A DNA stretch of 64,000 nucleotides from the NCBI RefSeq assembly GCF_014863585.1, contig NZ_CP062253.1:2444501-2508500 (forward strand). Reading direction: 5' to 3'. The notes beneath the pieces are model-generated. The model ran no database searches, was not told the origin of the DNA, and was given only the letters and a program-made list of their open reading frames with translations. This document shows, piece by piece, positions 1-8,609 of this stretch (positions are counted from its first letter, which is position 1; every line of letters begins with the position of its first letter). Position numbers and translations under genes: made by a program. This DNA comes from Pseudomonas gozinkensis (GTDB lineage Bacteria; Pseudomonadota; Gammaproteobacteria; Pseudomonadales; Pseudomonadaceae).

Positions 1-269
1 GCCACGGCCGCGTAGCCGGAATCTTTCAATCGTTCGCGCAATCCACCGCCGTAGCCATAACCGACCGGCAATGCCAGGTTCGACTTCAGCGTCAGCGGCG
101 CCAGCCGTTGGGCGGGGCGTCGGTCACAACGTTGCGGATGGGCGCGGTAGTCGTTGATGGCGGCCACCAGCTGCCGCTCGGCGCCGGCGTGGGCAGAGGG
201 AGAAAGCAGGGGGGAAAGGATCAACAGGCACAGCGAAACGAAGCGAGACGAACGAACGGCGTGGCGCAT
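1..269 (-). CDS. CAP/SCP-like exported protein, 5' part only
   Basis: The reading frame is open from an ATG at 269 to the window edge, so only about 89 N-terminal residues are visible. They begin with a basic N-region and a hydrophobic core (RFVSLCLLILSPLL) followed by an SAHAGA cleavage-type site, so the product is probably exported. The mature part starts with AAINDYRAHPQRCD and PLTLKSNLA, which resembles the opening helix of CAP/SCP (cysteine-rich secretory, allergen) domains found in many Pseudomonas proteins. The rest of the domain lies outside the window, so the family call is tentative. No clear Shine-Dalgarno sequence precedes the ATG. Confidence 0.6.
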   Translation of the reverse strand, partial: MRHAVRSSRFVSLCLLILSPLLSPSAHAGAERQLVAAINDYRAHPQRCDRRPAQRLAPLTLKSNLALPVGYGYGGGLRERLKDSGYAAV

Positions 270-399
270 GGGACGCAAAGCTCTGAACAAGGACAACGCT
301 GAAGGGGAGTGAACCGCAGAACGCGGCGCGGGTAGGACTGGCCTTTTTGCACTTGGTTCACGAAGCAGCGCCGAGTTTTAACAGCTGCCGACGAAGGGC

Positions 400-1170
400 T
401 CAGCGATTCAACGCATCCTCTATCCATTGCAGATATTGCGGCCGTTCGGAAATCGAATTGTGTGCCGAATCCGCCACCACTTTGAGCGTGGCCACACCGT
501 CGGGAAAATTGTGCAGCAAGCGCTCGGTGCTGGCCCGAGGAATCACTTCGTCATCACTCGCCGCCAGCAGCAGCGTCGGCACGCGAATGTGCGCCGCGTA
601 CTGACCGGACTGGAAACGATCCTTGAGCAACCACTGCACCGGCACCCACGGGTACTGGCGGGCGGCGATTTCTTCGAGGCTGTTGTAGGGCGTGACCAGA
701 ATCAGCCGCTCCACCGGCCGCTGGCTGGCCAGTCGCACCGCGACCCCGGAACCGAGACTTCGCCCGAGCAACGCGACCTGCGGATGACTGGCATACACCT
801 GATCGAACAGCGCCAGCGCATCCTCGGCGATCGCGTCTTCGGAGGGCGAGCCGCCGCTGCCGCCAAATCCCCGGTAATGCAGCAGATACAACGAATAGTC
901 GGGAAACGCCTCGGAAAACTCGGGCAGATTGCGCGAAACGTCCTCGGCATTGCCGCCGAAGTAGATCAGCGCTCTGCGCCCGGCGCGCTCGCGCACCGTC
1001 ACTTGGATCTCGGCGTCGGGCATGGCCAGCGTCAACCGAGACTCCGGTAAATCGAGGCTGGCGGGCTGCGGAAAATAGATCAGCGCCCGCTGAAAAACGA
1101 ACAGCGCCGCGCACAGGATCAGGTACACGGCGAAGATCAATGCGACGAGTGACAACAGGGTTCTGGACAT
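400..1170 (-). CDS. Membrane-anchored alpha/beta hydrolase (BEM46/ABHD13-like)
   Basis: A 256-residue protein. Residues about 5-26 form one hydrophobic segment that probably anchors it in the inner membrane with the catalytic domain outside or at the membrane face. The fold signature is clear: an HYRGFGGSGG oxyanion-type loop at about 98-107, the nucleophile elbow GRSLGSG with Ser138, an Asp in ASDDEVIPR and a late His in DSAHNSIS, completing a Ser-Asp-His triad. The frame is open further upstream, but the ATG at 1170 gives the normal family N-terminus directly before the membrane segment. Substrate is unknown; family members are poorly characterised esterase-like enzymes. It is divergent from the aldo/keto reductase gene at 1282. 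Confidence 0.88.
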   Translation of the reverse strand: MSRTLLSLVALIFAVYLILCAALFVFQRALIYFPQPASLDLPESRLTLAMPDAEIQVTVRERAGRRALIYFGGNAEDVSRNLPEFSEAFPDYSLYLLHYRGFGGSGGSPSEDAIAEDALALFDQVYASHPQVALLGRSLGSGVAVRLASQRPVERLILVTPYNSLEEIAARQYPWVPVQWLLKDRFQSGQYAAHIRVPTLLLAASDDEVIPRASTERLLHNFPDGVATLKVVADSAHNSISERPQYLQWIEDALNR

Positions 1171-1281
1171 TCGACTAACTTTAACCGGGCGCGCAGGTTG
1201 GCTGTCGCAGTGTAGTCCAACGGTTTTGCGGGCTGCGTCAAAACACAAGGTGCAACAGATCCACAGGGCAAGGGCGCCAGC

Positions 1282-2226
1282 ATGAACCACACTGAGGGAT
1301 ATTCCCGCCGCCGGTTGCTGAAGCTGGCAGCCGGGGTGTCAGCGGTTTTCACCTTTGACCGGGCGCTGGCCGCCATTACGTCGCCGAACGCCACAGGAGC
1401 CCAGACCATGCAGACCCGCGCCATCCCTTCGAGCTCCGAACCACTGCCGCTGGTGGGGTTGGGCACTTATCGCGGTTTCGACGTCGCTCCCGGCGATCCG
1501 GTCTACAAACAATTGCCGGCTGTGCTCGGCGAGCTGTTCAAAAAGGGCGGAACGGTAATCGACAGCTCGCCCATGTACGGCCGCGCCGAGGAAACCACCG
1601 GTGAATTGCTGTCGATCCACGAACCGCGCTCGCCGGCGTTTCTGGCGACCAAGGTCTGGACCCGGGGTCGCGAGGAGGGCATCGCGCAGATGGAGCAGTC
1701 GTTCAGCCTGCTGCGCACCGAGCGCATCGACCTGATGCAGATCCACAACCTGCTCGACTGGCAAACCCATCTGCCGACCCTGCGCGAATGGAAAGAGCAG
1801 GGCCGCATCCGCTACATCGGCATCACCCACTACACGCCGTCGGCCTATGACGAGGTCGAAGCCGTGCTCAAGGCCGAACCGCTGGATTTCCTGCAAATCA
1901 ACTATGCCCTGGATGATCGCGGGGTCGAGAAACGCATCCTGCCGCTGTGCCGCGAAAAAGGGGTGGCAGTGATCTGTAACCGGCCGTTCGGTGGCGGCGA
2001 CCTGCTCGCCCGGCTCAAAGGCAAACCGCTGCCCGGCTGGGCGGCGCAGGTCGGGGCCAAGAGCTGGCCACAACTGGCGCTGAAATTCCTGCTGGCGCAC
2101 CCGGCGGTGACCTGCGTGATTCCCGGCACCAGCAATCCGCTCTACATGGCCGACAATGCCGGCGCCGGGTTCGGGCTGATGCTGACCGATGCACAGCGTC
2201 AGCAGTTGATTGCGTTGGTGGAGTAG
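1282..2226 (+). CDS. Aldo/keto reductase with Tat-type signal
   Basis: A 314-residue protein of the aldo/keto reductase TIM-barrel family. The catalytic tetrad can be read: Asp94 and Tyr99 in DSSPMYGRAE, Lys124 in ATKVWTR and His155 in MQIHNLLD. The N-terminus contains SRRRLLKL followed by a hydrophobic stretch and DRALA, a twin-arginine export signal, so the enzyme probably works in the periplasm, which is uncommon for this NADPH-dependent family but occurs in Pseudomonas. An AAGGG sequence lies just upstream of the ATG. It ends six bases before the convergent LysR gene. The substrate is not evident. Confidence 0.9.
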   Translation: MNHTEGYSRRRLLKLAAGVSAVFTFDRALAAITSPNATGAQTMQTRAIPSSSEPLPLVGLGTYRGFDVAPGDPVYKQLPAVLGELFKKGGTVIDSSPMYGRAEETTGELLSIHEPRSPAFLATKVWTRGREEGIAQMEQSFSLLRTERIDLMQIHNLLDWQTHLPTLREWKEQGRIRYIGITHYTPSAYDEVEAVLKAEPLDFLQINYALDDRGVEKRILPLCREKGVAVICNRPFGGGDLLARLKGKPLPGWAAQVGAKSWPQLALKFLLAHPAVTCVIPGTSNPLYMADNAGAGFGLMLTDAQRQQLIALVE

Positions 2227-2232
2227 ATGGTT

Positions 2233-3126
2233 TCAGCCTTGATAGCGCAGCGCCGCCAGCAACAATGCAAAGGCCGGCGCTGTCTGGCGCCGGCTCGGGT
2301 AGTAGAGGTGATATCCGGAAAACACCGGGCACCAGTCCTCCAGTACTTGTATCAGGCGACCCTCAGCCAGACAGGGTGCGACGATGTTCTCCGGGATGTA
2401 ACTCAGGCCGAAGCCGTCGAGTGCGGCGTCCAGTAGCGGATAGACACCGTTAAGGGTGACCTGTCCGCAGACTCGCACCTTCAGGCGTTCGCCATCCTTT
2501 TCGAACTCCCAGGCGTATAGACCGCCGTTGGTAGGCAGGCGCAGGTTATTGCAAGCGTGCTCGGTCAGATCCCGCGGGGTTTTCGGTACGGTACGTCTGG
2601 CGAAATAGTCGGGCGAGCCGACCACCGCCATGCGCATGTCCGGGCCGATACGAGTGGCGATCATGCCTTGTGCGACATCCTCGCCCAGCCGTACGCCGGC
2701 ATCGAAACCCTGACCCGCAATGTCGACGAAGCTGTAGTCGCAGCTGACTTCGACGGAGATGTCCGGGTACTGCAGCAGAAATTCTTTGAGGACCGGTCGC
2801 AGCAGCCAGTTCAGCGAATGATCGGTGGCGCTGAGCCGGATCTTGCCGGCGGGCGTTTCCCGCAGGTTGCTGAGGGCGGCCAGTTCCCACTCGATCTCTT
2901 CGAAACGCGGGCCGATGGTTTGCAGCAAGTGCTCACCGGCCTCTGTGGGAGAAACACTGCGGGTGGTCCGGATCAGCAGGCGCAGGCCCAGCCGGGCTTC
3001 AAGGCTGCGGATCGTATGACTGAGCGCTGACTGCGAAACGCCAAGTTTGGCAGCGGCTTTTGTGAAACTGCGCTCGCGCGCCACGGCGAGGAAAGCGAGC
3101 AGATCACTGGCGTTTTCCCGAAGCAT
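2233..3126 (-). CDS. LysR-family transcriptional regulator
   Basis: A 297-residue LysR-type regulator. The N-terminal winged helix-turn-helix is visible in residues about 8-65 (AVARERSFTKAAAKLGVSQSALSH region), followed by a linker and the two-lobed effector domain. It belongs by look to the subgroup with the DFFARRT-like and NLRLPTNG motifs, common in regulators of small redox enzymes. It is divergent from the cupin gene at 3226, and the 99-base gap between them presumably carries both promoters and the LysR site. The cupin gene is the most likely target; the aldo/keto reductase on the other side is a second candidate. Confidence 0.92.
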   Translation of the reverse strand: MLRENASDLLAFLAVARERSFTKAAAKLGVSQSALSHTIRSLEARLGLRLLIRTTRSVSPTEAGEHLLQTIGPRFEEIEWELAALSNLRETPAGKIRLSATDHSLNWLLRPVLKEFLLQYPDISVEVSCDYSFVDIAGQGFDAGVRLGEDVAQGMIATRIGPDMRMAVVGSPDYFARRTVPKTPRDLTEHACNNLRLPTNGGLYAWEFEKDGERLKVRVCGQVTLNGVYPLLDAALDGFGLSYIPENIVAPCLAEGRLIQVLEDWCPVFSGYHLYYPSRRQTAPAFALLLAALRYQG

Positions 3127-3225
3127 TGATGAGTACTCTGCATAAGTTTTTTTGAATTCTAGTCGATTATCTAAAGAGTCGAGCTGGTTAAAGTGGAGCC
3201 TTTCCCTTTTCAGGAGAACCTCGAC

Positions 3226-3702
3226 ATGAACCCCATTGCTGCTTCGGCGCTGACCCTTTCCCTGCTGGCGGGCGAGGTCCAGGCCAGCGAAACATCCCGC
3301 GTGACCGTCACCCCTAACGGCTCACAACCATCGGCCAAAGGCCCGAGCGACTGGTTTACCGGGACGGTACGGGTCGATGCGCCGTTCAAGGGCAGCGATG
3401 CGGCGCGGATCAGCGGCGCCACCGTGACCTTTGAGCCGGGAGCGCGTACGGCGTGGCACACCCATCCGTTGGGGCAGACGCTGATCGTTACCGCCGGGTC
3501 AGGCTTCGTGCAGGAATGGGGGCAGCCGGTGCGGGTGATTCAGCCAGGCGACACCGTATGGATCGCGCCCGACGTGAAGCATTGGCACGGTGCTGCGCCG
3601 ACCACAGCCATGACGCATATCGCGATTGCTGAAGTGCTGGATGGCAAAGTGGTGGACTGGATGGAGCAGGTGGGAGAGGGGGAATATCCCGACGTCCGCT
3701 AA
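3226..3702 (+). CDS. Exported cupin-domain protein
   Basis: A 158-residue single-domain cupin. Residues 1-21 look like a signal peptide (hydrophobic [10 protein letters not shown], then VQASE). Cupin motif 1 is seen in [12 protein letters not shown] and the second motif in [16 protein letters not shown], supplying the His/Gln/His metal ligands. Such proteins are often annotated as (R)-mandelonitrile lyase-like or quercetin-dioxygenase-like; the actual reaction cannot be inferred. The ATG at 3226 was chosen over one 33 bases upstream because CAGGAGA sits at the right distance before it and because it opens directly into the signal peptide. Divergent from a LysR gene that probably controls it. 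Confidence 0.85.
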   Translation: MNPIAASALTLSLLAGEVQASETSRVTVTPNGSQPSAKGPSDWFTGTVRVDAPFKGSDAARISGATVTFEPGARTAWHTHPLGQTLIVTAGSGFVQEWGQPVRVIQPGDTVWIAPDVKHWHGAAPTTAMTHIAIAEVLDGKVVDWMEQVGEGEYPDVR

Positions 3703-3713
3703 TCAATAAGTCG

Positions 3714-3745
3714 CCCACGGTGAGACCGGACGTCCTCACCGTGGG
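3714..3745. terminator. Stem-loop between convergent genes
   Basis: CCCACGGTGAG at 3714-3724 pairs perfectly with CTCACCGTGGG at 3735-3745 around a ten-base loop. It lies exactly between the cupin gene and the convergent oxidoreductase operon. There is no T-run on either side, so it is either a weak terminator or an mRNA 3'-end stabiliser. Confidence 0.5.
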
Positions 3746-3758
3746 GCCTGCCAACAAA

Positions 3759-5957
3759 TCAAATCATTTGCGGCAGTGACGCGAGAATCTTGTCCAGGGT
3801 AATCGGATACTCCCGCACCCGCGCGCCCGTGGCGTTGTAGATCGCATTCGCCACTGCCGCACTCACGCCGCAAATCCCCAGCTCACCGACTCCCTTGGCT
3901 TTCATCGGCGATGAAATCGGGTCGGTTTCATCAAGGAAAATCACTTCCTGATGCGGGATGTCGGCGTGCACCGGCACTTCGTAGCCCGCCAGGTCATGGT
4001 TGACGAAAAAGCCCTGACGCTTGTCCACCGCCAGTTCTTCCATCAATGCTGCGCCGACGCCCATGGTCATGGCGCCGATCACCTGGCTGCGGGCCGATTT
4101 CGGATTGAGAATCCGCCCGGCGGCGCAGACCGCGAGCATGCGCCGCACGCGGACTTCGCCGGTGGCGGCATCGACGGCGACTTCGACGAAGTGCGCGCCG
4201 AAGGTCGATTGCTGGTACTGCTTGGCGAGGTCGGCGAATTCGATGCTGTCCTCGACTTCGATCGCGGCATGTTGCGCGGCCTCACGTAACGATACGTTCT
4301 GGCTGCCCAGTTGCACGTGGCCATCGGCAAACTGCGCTTCACCCGCGCTCATGCCGAGTTTTGCCGCGATCGCTTCGCGCAGTTTCATGCACGCCGCGTA
4401 GACCCCGGCGGTCGAGCAGTTGGCGCCGAACTGGCCGCCGGAGCCGGACGACACCGGAAAGTTCGAATCGCCCAAATGCACAACCACATCGTCGAGACGC
4501 ACACCCATCACTTCGGCGGCGGTCTGGGCAATGATCGTGTAGCTGCCGGTGCCGATGTCCGTCATGTCGGTTTCCACGGTGATCTTGCCGTCGCGTTCCA
4601 GCCGTACGCGTGCGCCGGACTTCACCAGCAGGTTGTTGCGAATCGCCGCCGCGACGCCCATGCCGGTCAGCCAGCGACCTTCGCGACGGCTGCCGGGCGT
4701 TGCATTGCGCATGTCCCAGCCAAAGCGTTCGGCGCCGGTCTGCAGGCATTCGATCAGTCGTCGCTGGGAGAACGGGCGCTCGGTTTTCACCGGATCGACC
4801 TGCGTGTCGTTGAGGATGCGGAACTGGATCGGATCGAGTTTGAGCTGTTCAGCCATCTCGTCCATGGCGATCTCCAGCGCCATCAACCCCGGCGTTTCAC
4901 CGGGTGCGCGCATGGCGTTGCCTTCCGGCAGATCCAGTGGCGCGAGACGCATGCTCACCAGGCGATTTTCTGCGGCGTAGAGCAACTGGCTCGGCTGCGC
5001 CGCGACTTCGACCTTGCCGTCGGCGAGGTTGCCCGACCAGCCTTCATGGGCGATGGCGGTGAGTTTGCCGTCCGCCGTGGCGCCCATGCGGATGCGCTGG
5101 ACGGTGGCGGGGCGGTGGGTGGTGTTGTTGGCGATCTGCGGACGGGCGAGGGCGACCTTCACCGGCCGGTTCGCCAGACGTGCGCCGAGGGCGGCGAGGA
5201 TCGCGTCGGCGCGAATGAACAGTTTGCCGCCGAAACCGCCGCCAATGTACGGCGAGATCAACCGCACGTTTTCCTTGGGCAGGCCGAGGGTGGTGGCGAT
5301 GTCGCCGACGCTCCAGGCGATCATCTGGTTGGAGGTCCAGAGCGTCACCTGATCGCCTTTCCAGGCAGCGAGTGTCGCGTGGGGCTCCATCATCGCGTGG
5401 GACTGATCCGGCGTGGTGTAGGTCTGGTCGAACTGCACGGGCGCGGCGGCAAAAGCGCTGGCGAAATCGCCGTGTGTGACGTCCGGCAACTCGTCTTTCG
5501 GCTCCACGCCCTGATCGCGCACGCTGGCCAGATCAAATTGGCCTTTGTCGGCCGCGTATTCGACGTTGACCAATTGCGCGGCGGCCCGCGCCTGTTCAAA
5601 GGTTTCGGCGACCACCAGCGCCACGGCCTGGTGATAGTGCTGCACTTGCGGCCCGGCCAACAGGTGCGCGGCGTTGTATTTGCCTTTGCCGAGCTTGCCG
5701 GCGTTGGCGGCGGTGACGATGGTCAGCACCCCCGGCGCGGCGCGGGCGGCATCCAGATCGATGCGGGTGATGCGGCCCTTGGCGATGGCTGAACCGACTA
5801 TGACGCCGTAAGCCTGATTCTTCACTGCTTGATGTTGCTCGTAGGCGTAAGGCGCCTGGCCGCTGGTCTTGAGCGGGCCTTCGATGCGGTCGGTGGGTTT
5901 GCCGATGACGTTCAGCTGATCAATCGGGTTGGTCGTGGCGGGCGTGTCGAATTTCAT
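3759..5957 (-). CDS. paoC: Molybdopterin subunit of PaoABC-like aldehyde oxidoreductase
   Basis: A 732-residue large subunit of the xanthine-oxidase family, the same length as Escherichia coli PaoC as I recall it. It binds molybdopterin cytosine dinucleotide and oxidises the substrate, typically aromatic or other aldehydes. Seen in the sequence: an N-terminal aldehyde-oxidase a/b hammerhead region ([12 protein letters not shown] onward), GGGFGGKLF near residue 240, the cofactor-contacting [11 protein letters not shown] region, and the C-terminal [10 protein letters not shown] carrying the presumed catalytic Glu. The ATG overlaps the stop of the FAD subunit by four bases, so the three genes at 7548-3759 form one operon. 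No chaperone gene (paoD/xdhC type) follows. Confidence 0.92.
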   Translation of the reverse strand: MKFDTPATTNPIDQLNVIGKPTDRIEGPLKTSGQAPYAYEQHQAVKNQAYGVIVGSAIAKGRITRIDLDAARAAPGVLTIVTAANAGKLGKGKYNAAHLLAGPQVQHYHQAVALVVAETFEQARAAAQLVNVEYAADKGQFDLASVRDQGVEPKDELPDVTHGDFASAFAAAPVQFDQTYTTPDQSHAMMEPHATLAAWKGDQVTLWTSNQMIAWSVGDIATTLGLPKENVRLISPYIGGGFGGKLFIRADAILAALGARLANRPVKVALARPQIANNTTHRPATVQRIRMGATADGKLTAIAHEGWSGNLADGKVEVAAQPSQLLYAAENRLVSMRLAPLDLPEGNAMRAPGETPGLMALEIAMDEMAEQLKLDPIQFRILNDTQVDPVKTERPFSQRRLIECLQTGAERFGWDMRNATPGSRREGRWLTGMGVAAAIRNNLLVKSGARVRLERDGKITVETDMTDIGTGSYTIIAQTAAEVMGVRLDDVVVHLGDSNFPVSSGSGGQFGANCSTAGVYAACMKLREAIAAKLGMSAGEAQFADGHVQLGSQNVSLREAAQHAAIEVEDSIEFADLAKQYQQSTFGAHFVEVAVDAATGEVRVRRMLAVCAAGRILNPKSARSQVIGAMTMGVGAALMEELAVDKRQGFFVNHDLAGYEVPVHADIPHQEVIFLDETDPISSPMKAKGVGELGICGVSAAVANAIYNATGARVREYPITLDKILASLPQMI

Positions 5958-6910
5958 GCTTCGTCCCTCGCTTGGGCCAGCACCGAGGCAATGGTGCGCT
6001 CGACCAGCGTCACTTTGAACTGGTTGTCCGGGGTCGGCGTGGCGCCGTCGAGCAGGCGCGCGTTGACGGCTTTCGCGCCTTGAGGCAACAGCGCTTCCGC
6101 CGCTTCGACTCGCCAGGGTTTCGGCGCGATGCCGCCGACGGCGATGCGACCGCTGCCATCCTTCTGCAGGATCAAGCCGACGGAAACCAGTGCAAAGGCG
6201 TACGACGAGCGGTCGCGCACCTTGTGATAGACATGGGTGCCGCCCACCGGCGCGGGCAGGGTGACGGCGGTAATCAGTTCGCCGGGTGTCAGGCTGGTTT
6301 CGACATTCGGCGTGGTGCCGGGCAATTGATGGAAGTCCGCCATGGCGATGCGCCGGGTGCTGCCATCGGCCTTGAGCGTTTCGATCTGGGCATCCAGCGC
6401 ACGCATCGCAATCGCCATGTCACTCGGATGAGTCGCGATGCAGGCGTCGCTGACGCCGATGATGCCGAGTTGTCGGCTGACACCGCCAATCGCCGCGCAG
6501 CCACTGCCGGGTTTGCGCTTATTGCACGCCTGATTGGTGTCGTAGAAATACGGGCAGCGCGTGCGCTGGAGCAGATTGCCGGCGGTGGTCGCCATGTTGC
6601 GCAACTGGCCTGATGCGCCGGCAAGCAAGGCGCGAGCGAGCAGCGCGTAGTCTTTCCGGACGCGGCTGTCGGCGGCCAGATCGGTGTTGCGCACCAGTGC
6701 GCCGATGCGCAAGCCGCCGTCGTCGGTGGCTTCGATCTGGTTGAGGCCCAGGTGATTGACGTCAATCAGTTGCTGGGGCGTTTCGATGTCGAGTTTCATC
6801 AAGTCCAGCAGGTTGGTGCCGCCGGCGATGAAGCGCGCCCCTTCGATTTGCGCGGCTTGGGCAGCGGCAGCGGCAGGAGAGTCGGCGCGGCTGTAGTTGA
6901 AGGCTCTCAT
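5954..6910 (-). CDS. paoB: FAD subunit of PaoABC-like aldehyde oxidoreductase
   Basis: A 318-residue medium subunit that passes electrons from the molybdenum subunit to FAD. The FAD-binding pattern [13 protein letters not shown] is near residue 35. A cysteine-rich insertion (RTRCPYF, then [12 protein letters not shown]) matches the extra [4Fe-4S] cluster loop known from E. coli PaoB, which separates this group from ordinary xanthine dehydrogenases. The ATG at 6910 overlaps the upstream gene's stop by four bases; a longer frame upstream is not needed. Electron acceptor is probably ferredoxin or oxygen by analogy with E. coli. Confidence 0.92.
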   Translation of the reverse strand: MRAFNYSRADSPAAAAAQAAQIEGARFIAGGTNLLDLMKLDIETPQQLIDVNHLGLNQIEATDDGGLRIGALVRNTDLAADSRVRKDYALLARALLAGASGQLRNMATTAGNLLQRTRCPYFYDTNQACNKRKPGSGCAAIGGVSRQLGIIGVSDACIATHPSDMAIAMRALDAQIETLKADGSTRRIAMADFHQLPGTTPNVETSLTPGELITAVTLPAPVGGTHVYHKVRDRSSYAFALVSVGLILQKDGSGRIAVGGIAPKPWRVEAAEALLPQGAKAVNARLLDGATPTPDNQFKVTLVERTIASVLAQARDEA

Positions 6911-7548
6911 GCGGGCACCTCCGCGACTTCGCTGATGGCTTCGATGATGTTCGAGTAGGCGCCGCAGCGGCAGATGTTGCCGCTCATGCGTTCCTGCAGT
7001 TCGCTGGCGATCAGTTGCGGTGCTTCGGTGAGGCTGGCGCTGGCATGACTGGGGATGCCGTCGCGGATCTCCTGAAGCACTGCCACGGCCGAGCAGATCT
7101 GTCCCGGCGTGCAGTAACCGCACTGGTAACCGTCATGCTTGATGAACGCCGCCTGCATCGGATGCAGGTGGTCCGGCATGCCGAGGCCTTCGATGGTGGT
7201 GACGTTGGCGCCGTCCTGCATCACCGCCAGGGTCAGGCAGGAATTGATTCGCCGGCCGTCGACGATCACCGTACAGGCGCCGCACTGACCGTGGTCGCAG
7301 CCCTTTTTGCTGCCGGTCAGGTGCAGGTGTTCGCGCAGGGCATCGAGCAGGGTGGTGCGGGTGTCAATCTCCAACGTCTGCGGCTTGCCGTTGACTTCAA
7401 GGGTCACTTTGGCCATGGCCGGTTGCTCCAGAGTGGCCGCGTAGGCCTTGAGGCTGATGAAGGGCGGCATCGCGAACGCAGTCGCAGTCACGGCCCCGAG
7501 AATCAGGAAACGGCGTCGGGAAATCGCCAACGGCGGATGGTCGTTCAT
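6907..7548 (-). CDS. paoA: Iron-sulfur subunit of PaoABC-like aldehyde oxidoreductase, Tat-exported
   Basis: A 213-residue small subunit carrying two [2Fe-2S] clusters. The plant-ferredoxin-type cluster ligands are in [12 protein letters not shown] and the following NSC; the second cluster is in [12 protein letters not shown] and [10 protein letters not shown]. The N-terminus has [19 protein letters not shown], a twin-arginine signal, so the assembled heterotrimer is probably carried to the periplasm on this subunit. It is the first gene of the operon. The start at 7548 places the Tat motif at the N-terminus; the frame is open a little further upstream but without a better site. Confidence 0.93.
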   Translation of the reverse strand: MNDHPPLAISRRRFLILGAVTATAFAMPPFISLKAYAATLEQPAMAKVTLEVNGKPQTLEIDTRTTLLDALREHLHLTGSKKGCDHGQCGACTVIVDGRRINSCLTLAVMQDGANVTTIEGLGMPDHLHPMQAAFIKHDGYQCGYCTPGQICSAVAVLQEIRDGIPSHASASLTEAPQLIASELQERMSGNICRCGAYSNIIEAISEVAEVPA

Positions 7549-7863
7549 GGCTGGGCTTCCTCTGATCAGGTCGGCAGGTTGCAAATGACCCGCCAGGGCA
7601 CGCCGGCGTCGTCGCCAGTCTTGGTCTGTTCTAGGAGTGACCGCAGGGGGGAGGAAAAGGTTTGGTCGGATTTCGCGATGTCGTCATGCGGGTCAGAGCC
7701 ATCAAACGGCCACTGGCTGGACGGGCCGGGCGCGGCAGGCAGGGCGATGAACGGTCGTTGATGGCCAGTGAATCTAAGCTGGTTTCCCCGGTCGTATCTG
7801 CGCCAGCGCGCACCCGCGCTGACTGTTTCCGTCGTCAAGACCTTGGTTTTAGGGAAATTCTGA
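7549..7863. other. Intergenic stretch, divergent promoters expected
   Basis: About 315 bases between the oxidoreductase operon (reading left) and the small lipoprotein gene (reading right). A 90-codon frame on the minus strand (7566-7838) shows no recognisable family and has no convincing ribosome binding site, so I do not call it. Both promoters must lie here, but I could not pick a convincing -35/-10 pair. Confidence 0.4.
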
Positions 7864-8070
7864 ATGATGCGTGCAACAAGCCTGCTGCTGACTGTTTCCG
7901 CCGCTGTACTGCTGGGCGGCTGTGTGGCGGATTTCGATGATGACCATCGTCATGGCCGGCATTACGACCGCGATCATGGCCGTTACTACGATCATGACCG
8001 ACGCTGGGACGACCGCGATGACGACCGCCGCGACGGGCGTCGTTATCACCGCGACCGGGATGATGACTGA
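7864..8070 (+). CDS. Small lipoprotein with a His/Asp/Arg-rich tail
   Basis: A 68-residue protein. It opens with a lipoprotein signal and a lipobox (LLGGC, Cys20), so the mature part is lipid-anchored in the envelope. The mature 49 residues are almost entirely His, Asp, Arg and Tyr in short repeats of the DRDH/YDHDRR kind, with no obvious globular core. Such a tail could bind divalent metal ions or bridge charged surface polymers, but this is inference. AGGGAAA precedes the start; ATG at 7864 and ATG at 7867 are both possible. Followed closely by a strong stem-loop. Confidence 0.75.
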   Translation: MMRATSLLLTVSAAVLLGGCVADFDDDHRHGRHYDRDHGRYYDHDRRWDDRDDDRRDGRRYHRDRDDD

Positions 8071-8080
8071 TTGAAACGAA

Positions 8081-8108
8081 GAGGGCGTTCCCCGACGGGA
8101 ACGCCCTC
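8081..8108. terminator. Bidirectional stem-loop terminator
   Basis: A perfect 12-base-pair stem (GAGGGCGTTCCC with GGGAACGCCCTC) around a four-base loop lies between two convergent genes. An ATTAAAAATG stretch follows on the plus side. It probably ends the lipoprotein transcript and the transcript of the gene at 8114. Confidence 0.75.
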
Positions 8109-8113
8109 TGGCA

Positions 8114-8386
8114 TTAAAAATGAGCGCTCGCCCGGACGCTGGATCGCGCAGGCACGGAGGCCTCGATGTCCAGCAAATGGGTGGCGAGAATGTCGCTCAG
8201 AAAACGGAACTGATCGTTGAGGCCGACCACTTCATTGCTGAAATGATTGCTGGCGGCTGGCATCAACAGATCTTCGAAGGCTTCGTCGAACACCAGCGCG
8301 TGTGCCTTGCGCGACACGGCGTGCTGATCGTAGTAGTTGCTGCCGAAGACCGGGAAACTCACGGCGAGGGTGACGGTACTGATCAT
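8114..8386 (-). CDS. Hypothetical 90-residue protein
   Basis: A 90-residue protein of unknown function. The ATG at 8386 is supported by a GAGGAG Shine-Dalgarno sequence eight bases upstream, much better than the longer open frame. The N-terminus (MISTVTLAVSFPVFGSNYYD) is mildly hydrophobic but not a convincing signal peptide. The centre contains acidic and hydrophobic alternation (HALVFDEAFEDLLMPA), then a predicted helix (NDQFRFLSDILATHLLDIE) and a Ser/Arg-rich end. No motif recognised. It faces the His/Asp-rich lipoprotein gene across a terminator. Confidence 0.65.
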   Translation of the reverse strand: MISTVTLAVSFPVFGSNYYDQHAVSRKAHALVFDEAFEDLLMPAASNHFSNEVVGLNDQFRFLSDILATHLLDIEASVPARSSVRASAHF

Positions 8387-8609
8387 GATGTGAACTCCTC
8401 GTGCTGTGTGTTTCGGATGGGTTAATCGTGCCTTTGGCGAGCGGTCGGCGGAAGGCAATCGTCGCAATGGTGAATATCGACGCCATTGATGGTTGGACTG
8501 ACGTAGCCCGGACCAGCGGATAAACGGCGCACCGCACGCACCTATACTCATTTCATCTCCCCCGGATTCTTCAGGTCTGCCGACCGAAGAACAGATAAGG
8601 ACCGCCACC

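Noticed and set aside
4311..5792. A 493-codon frame antisense to the molybdopterin subunit
   Set aside because: His/Arg/Gly-rich translation without family features, opposite a full-length oxidoreductase gene.
7566..7838. A 90-codon frame on the minus strand between the Pao operon and the lipoprotein
   Set aside because: No recognised family, no ribosome binding site and unusual composition; likely chance.
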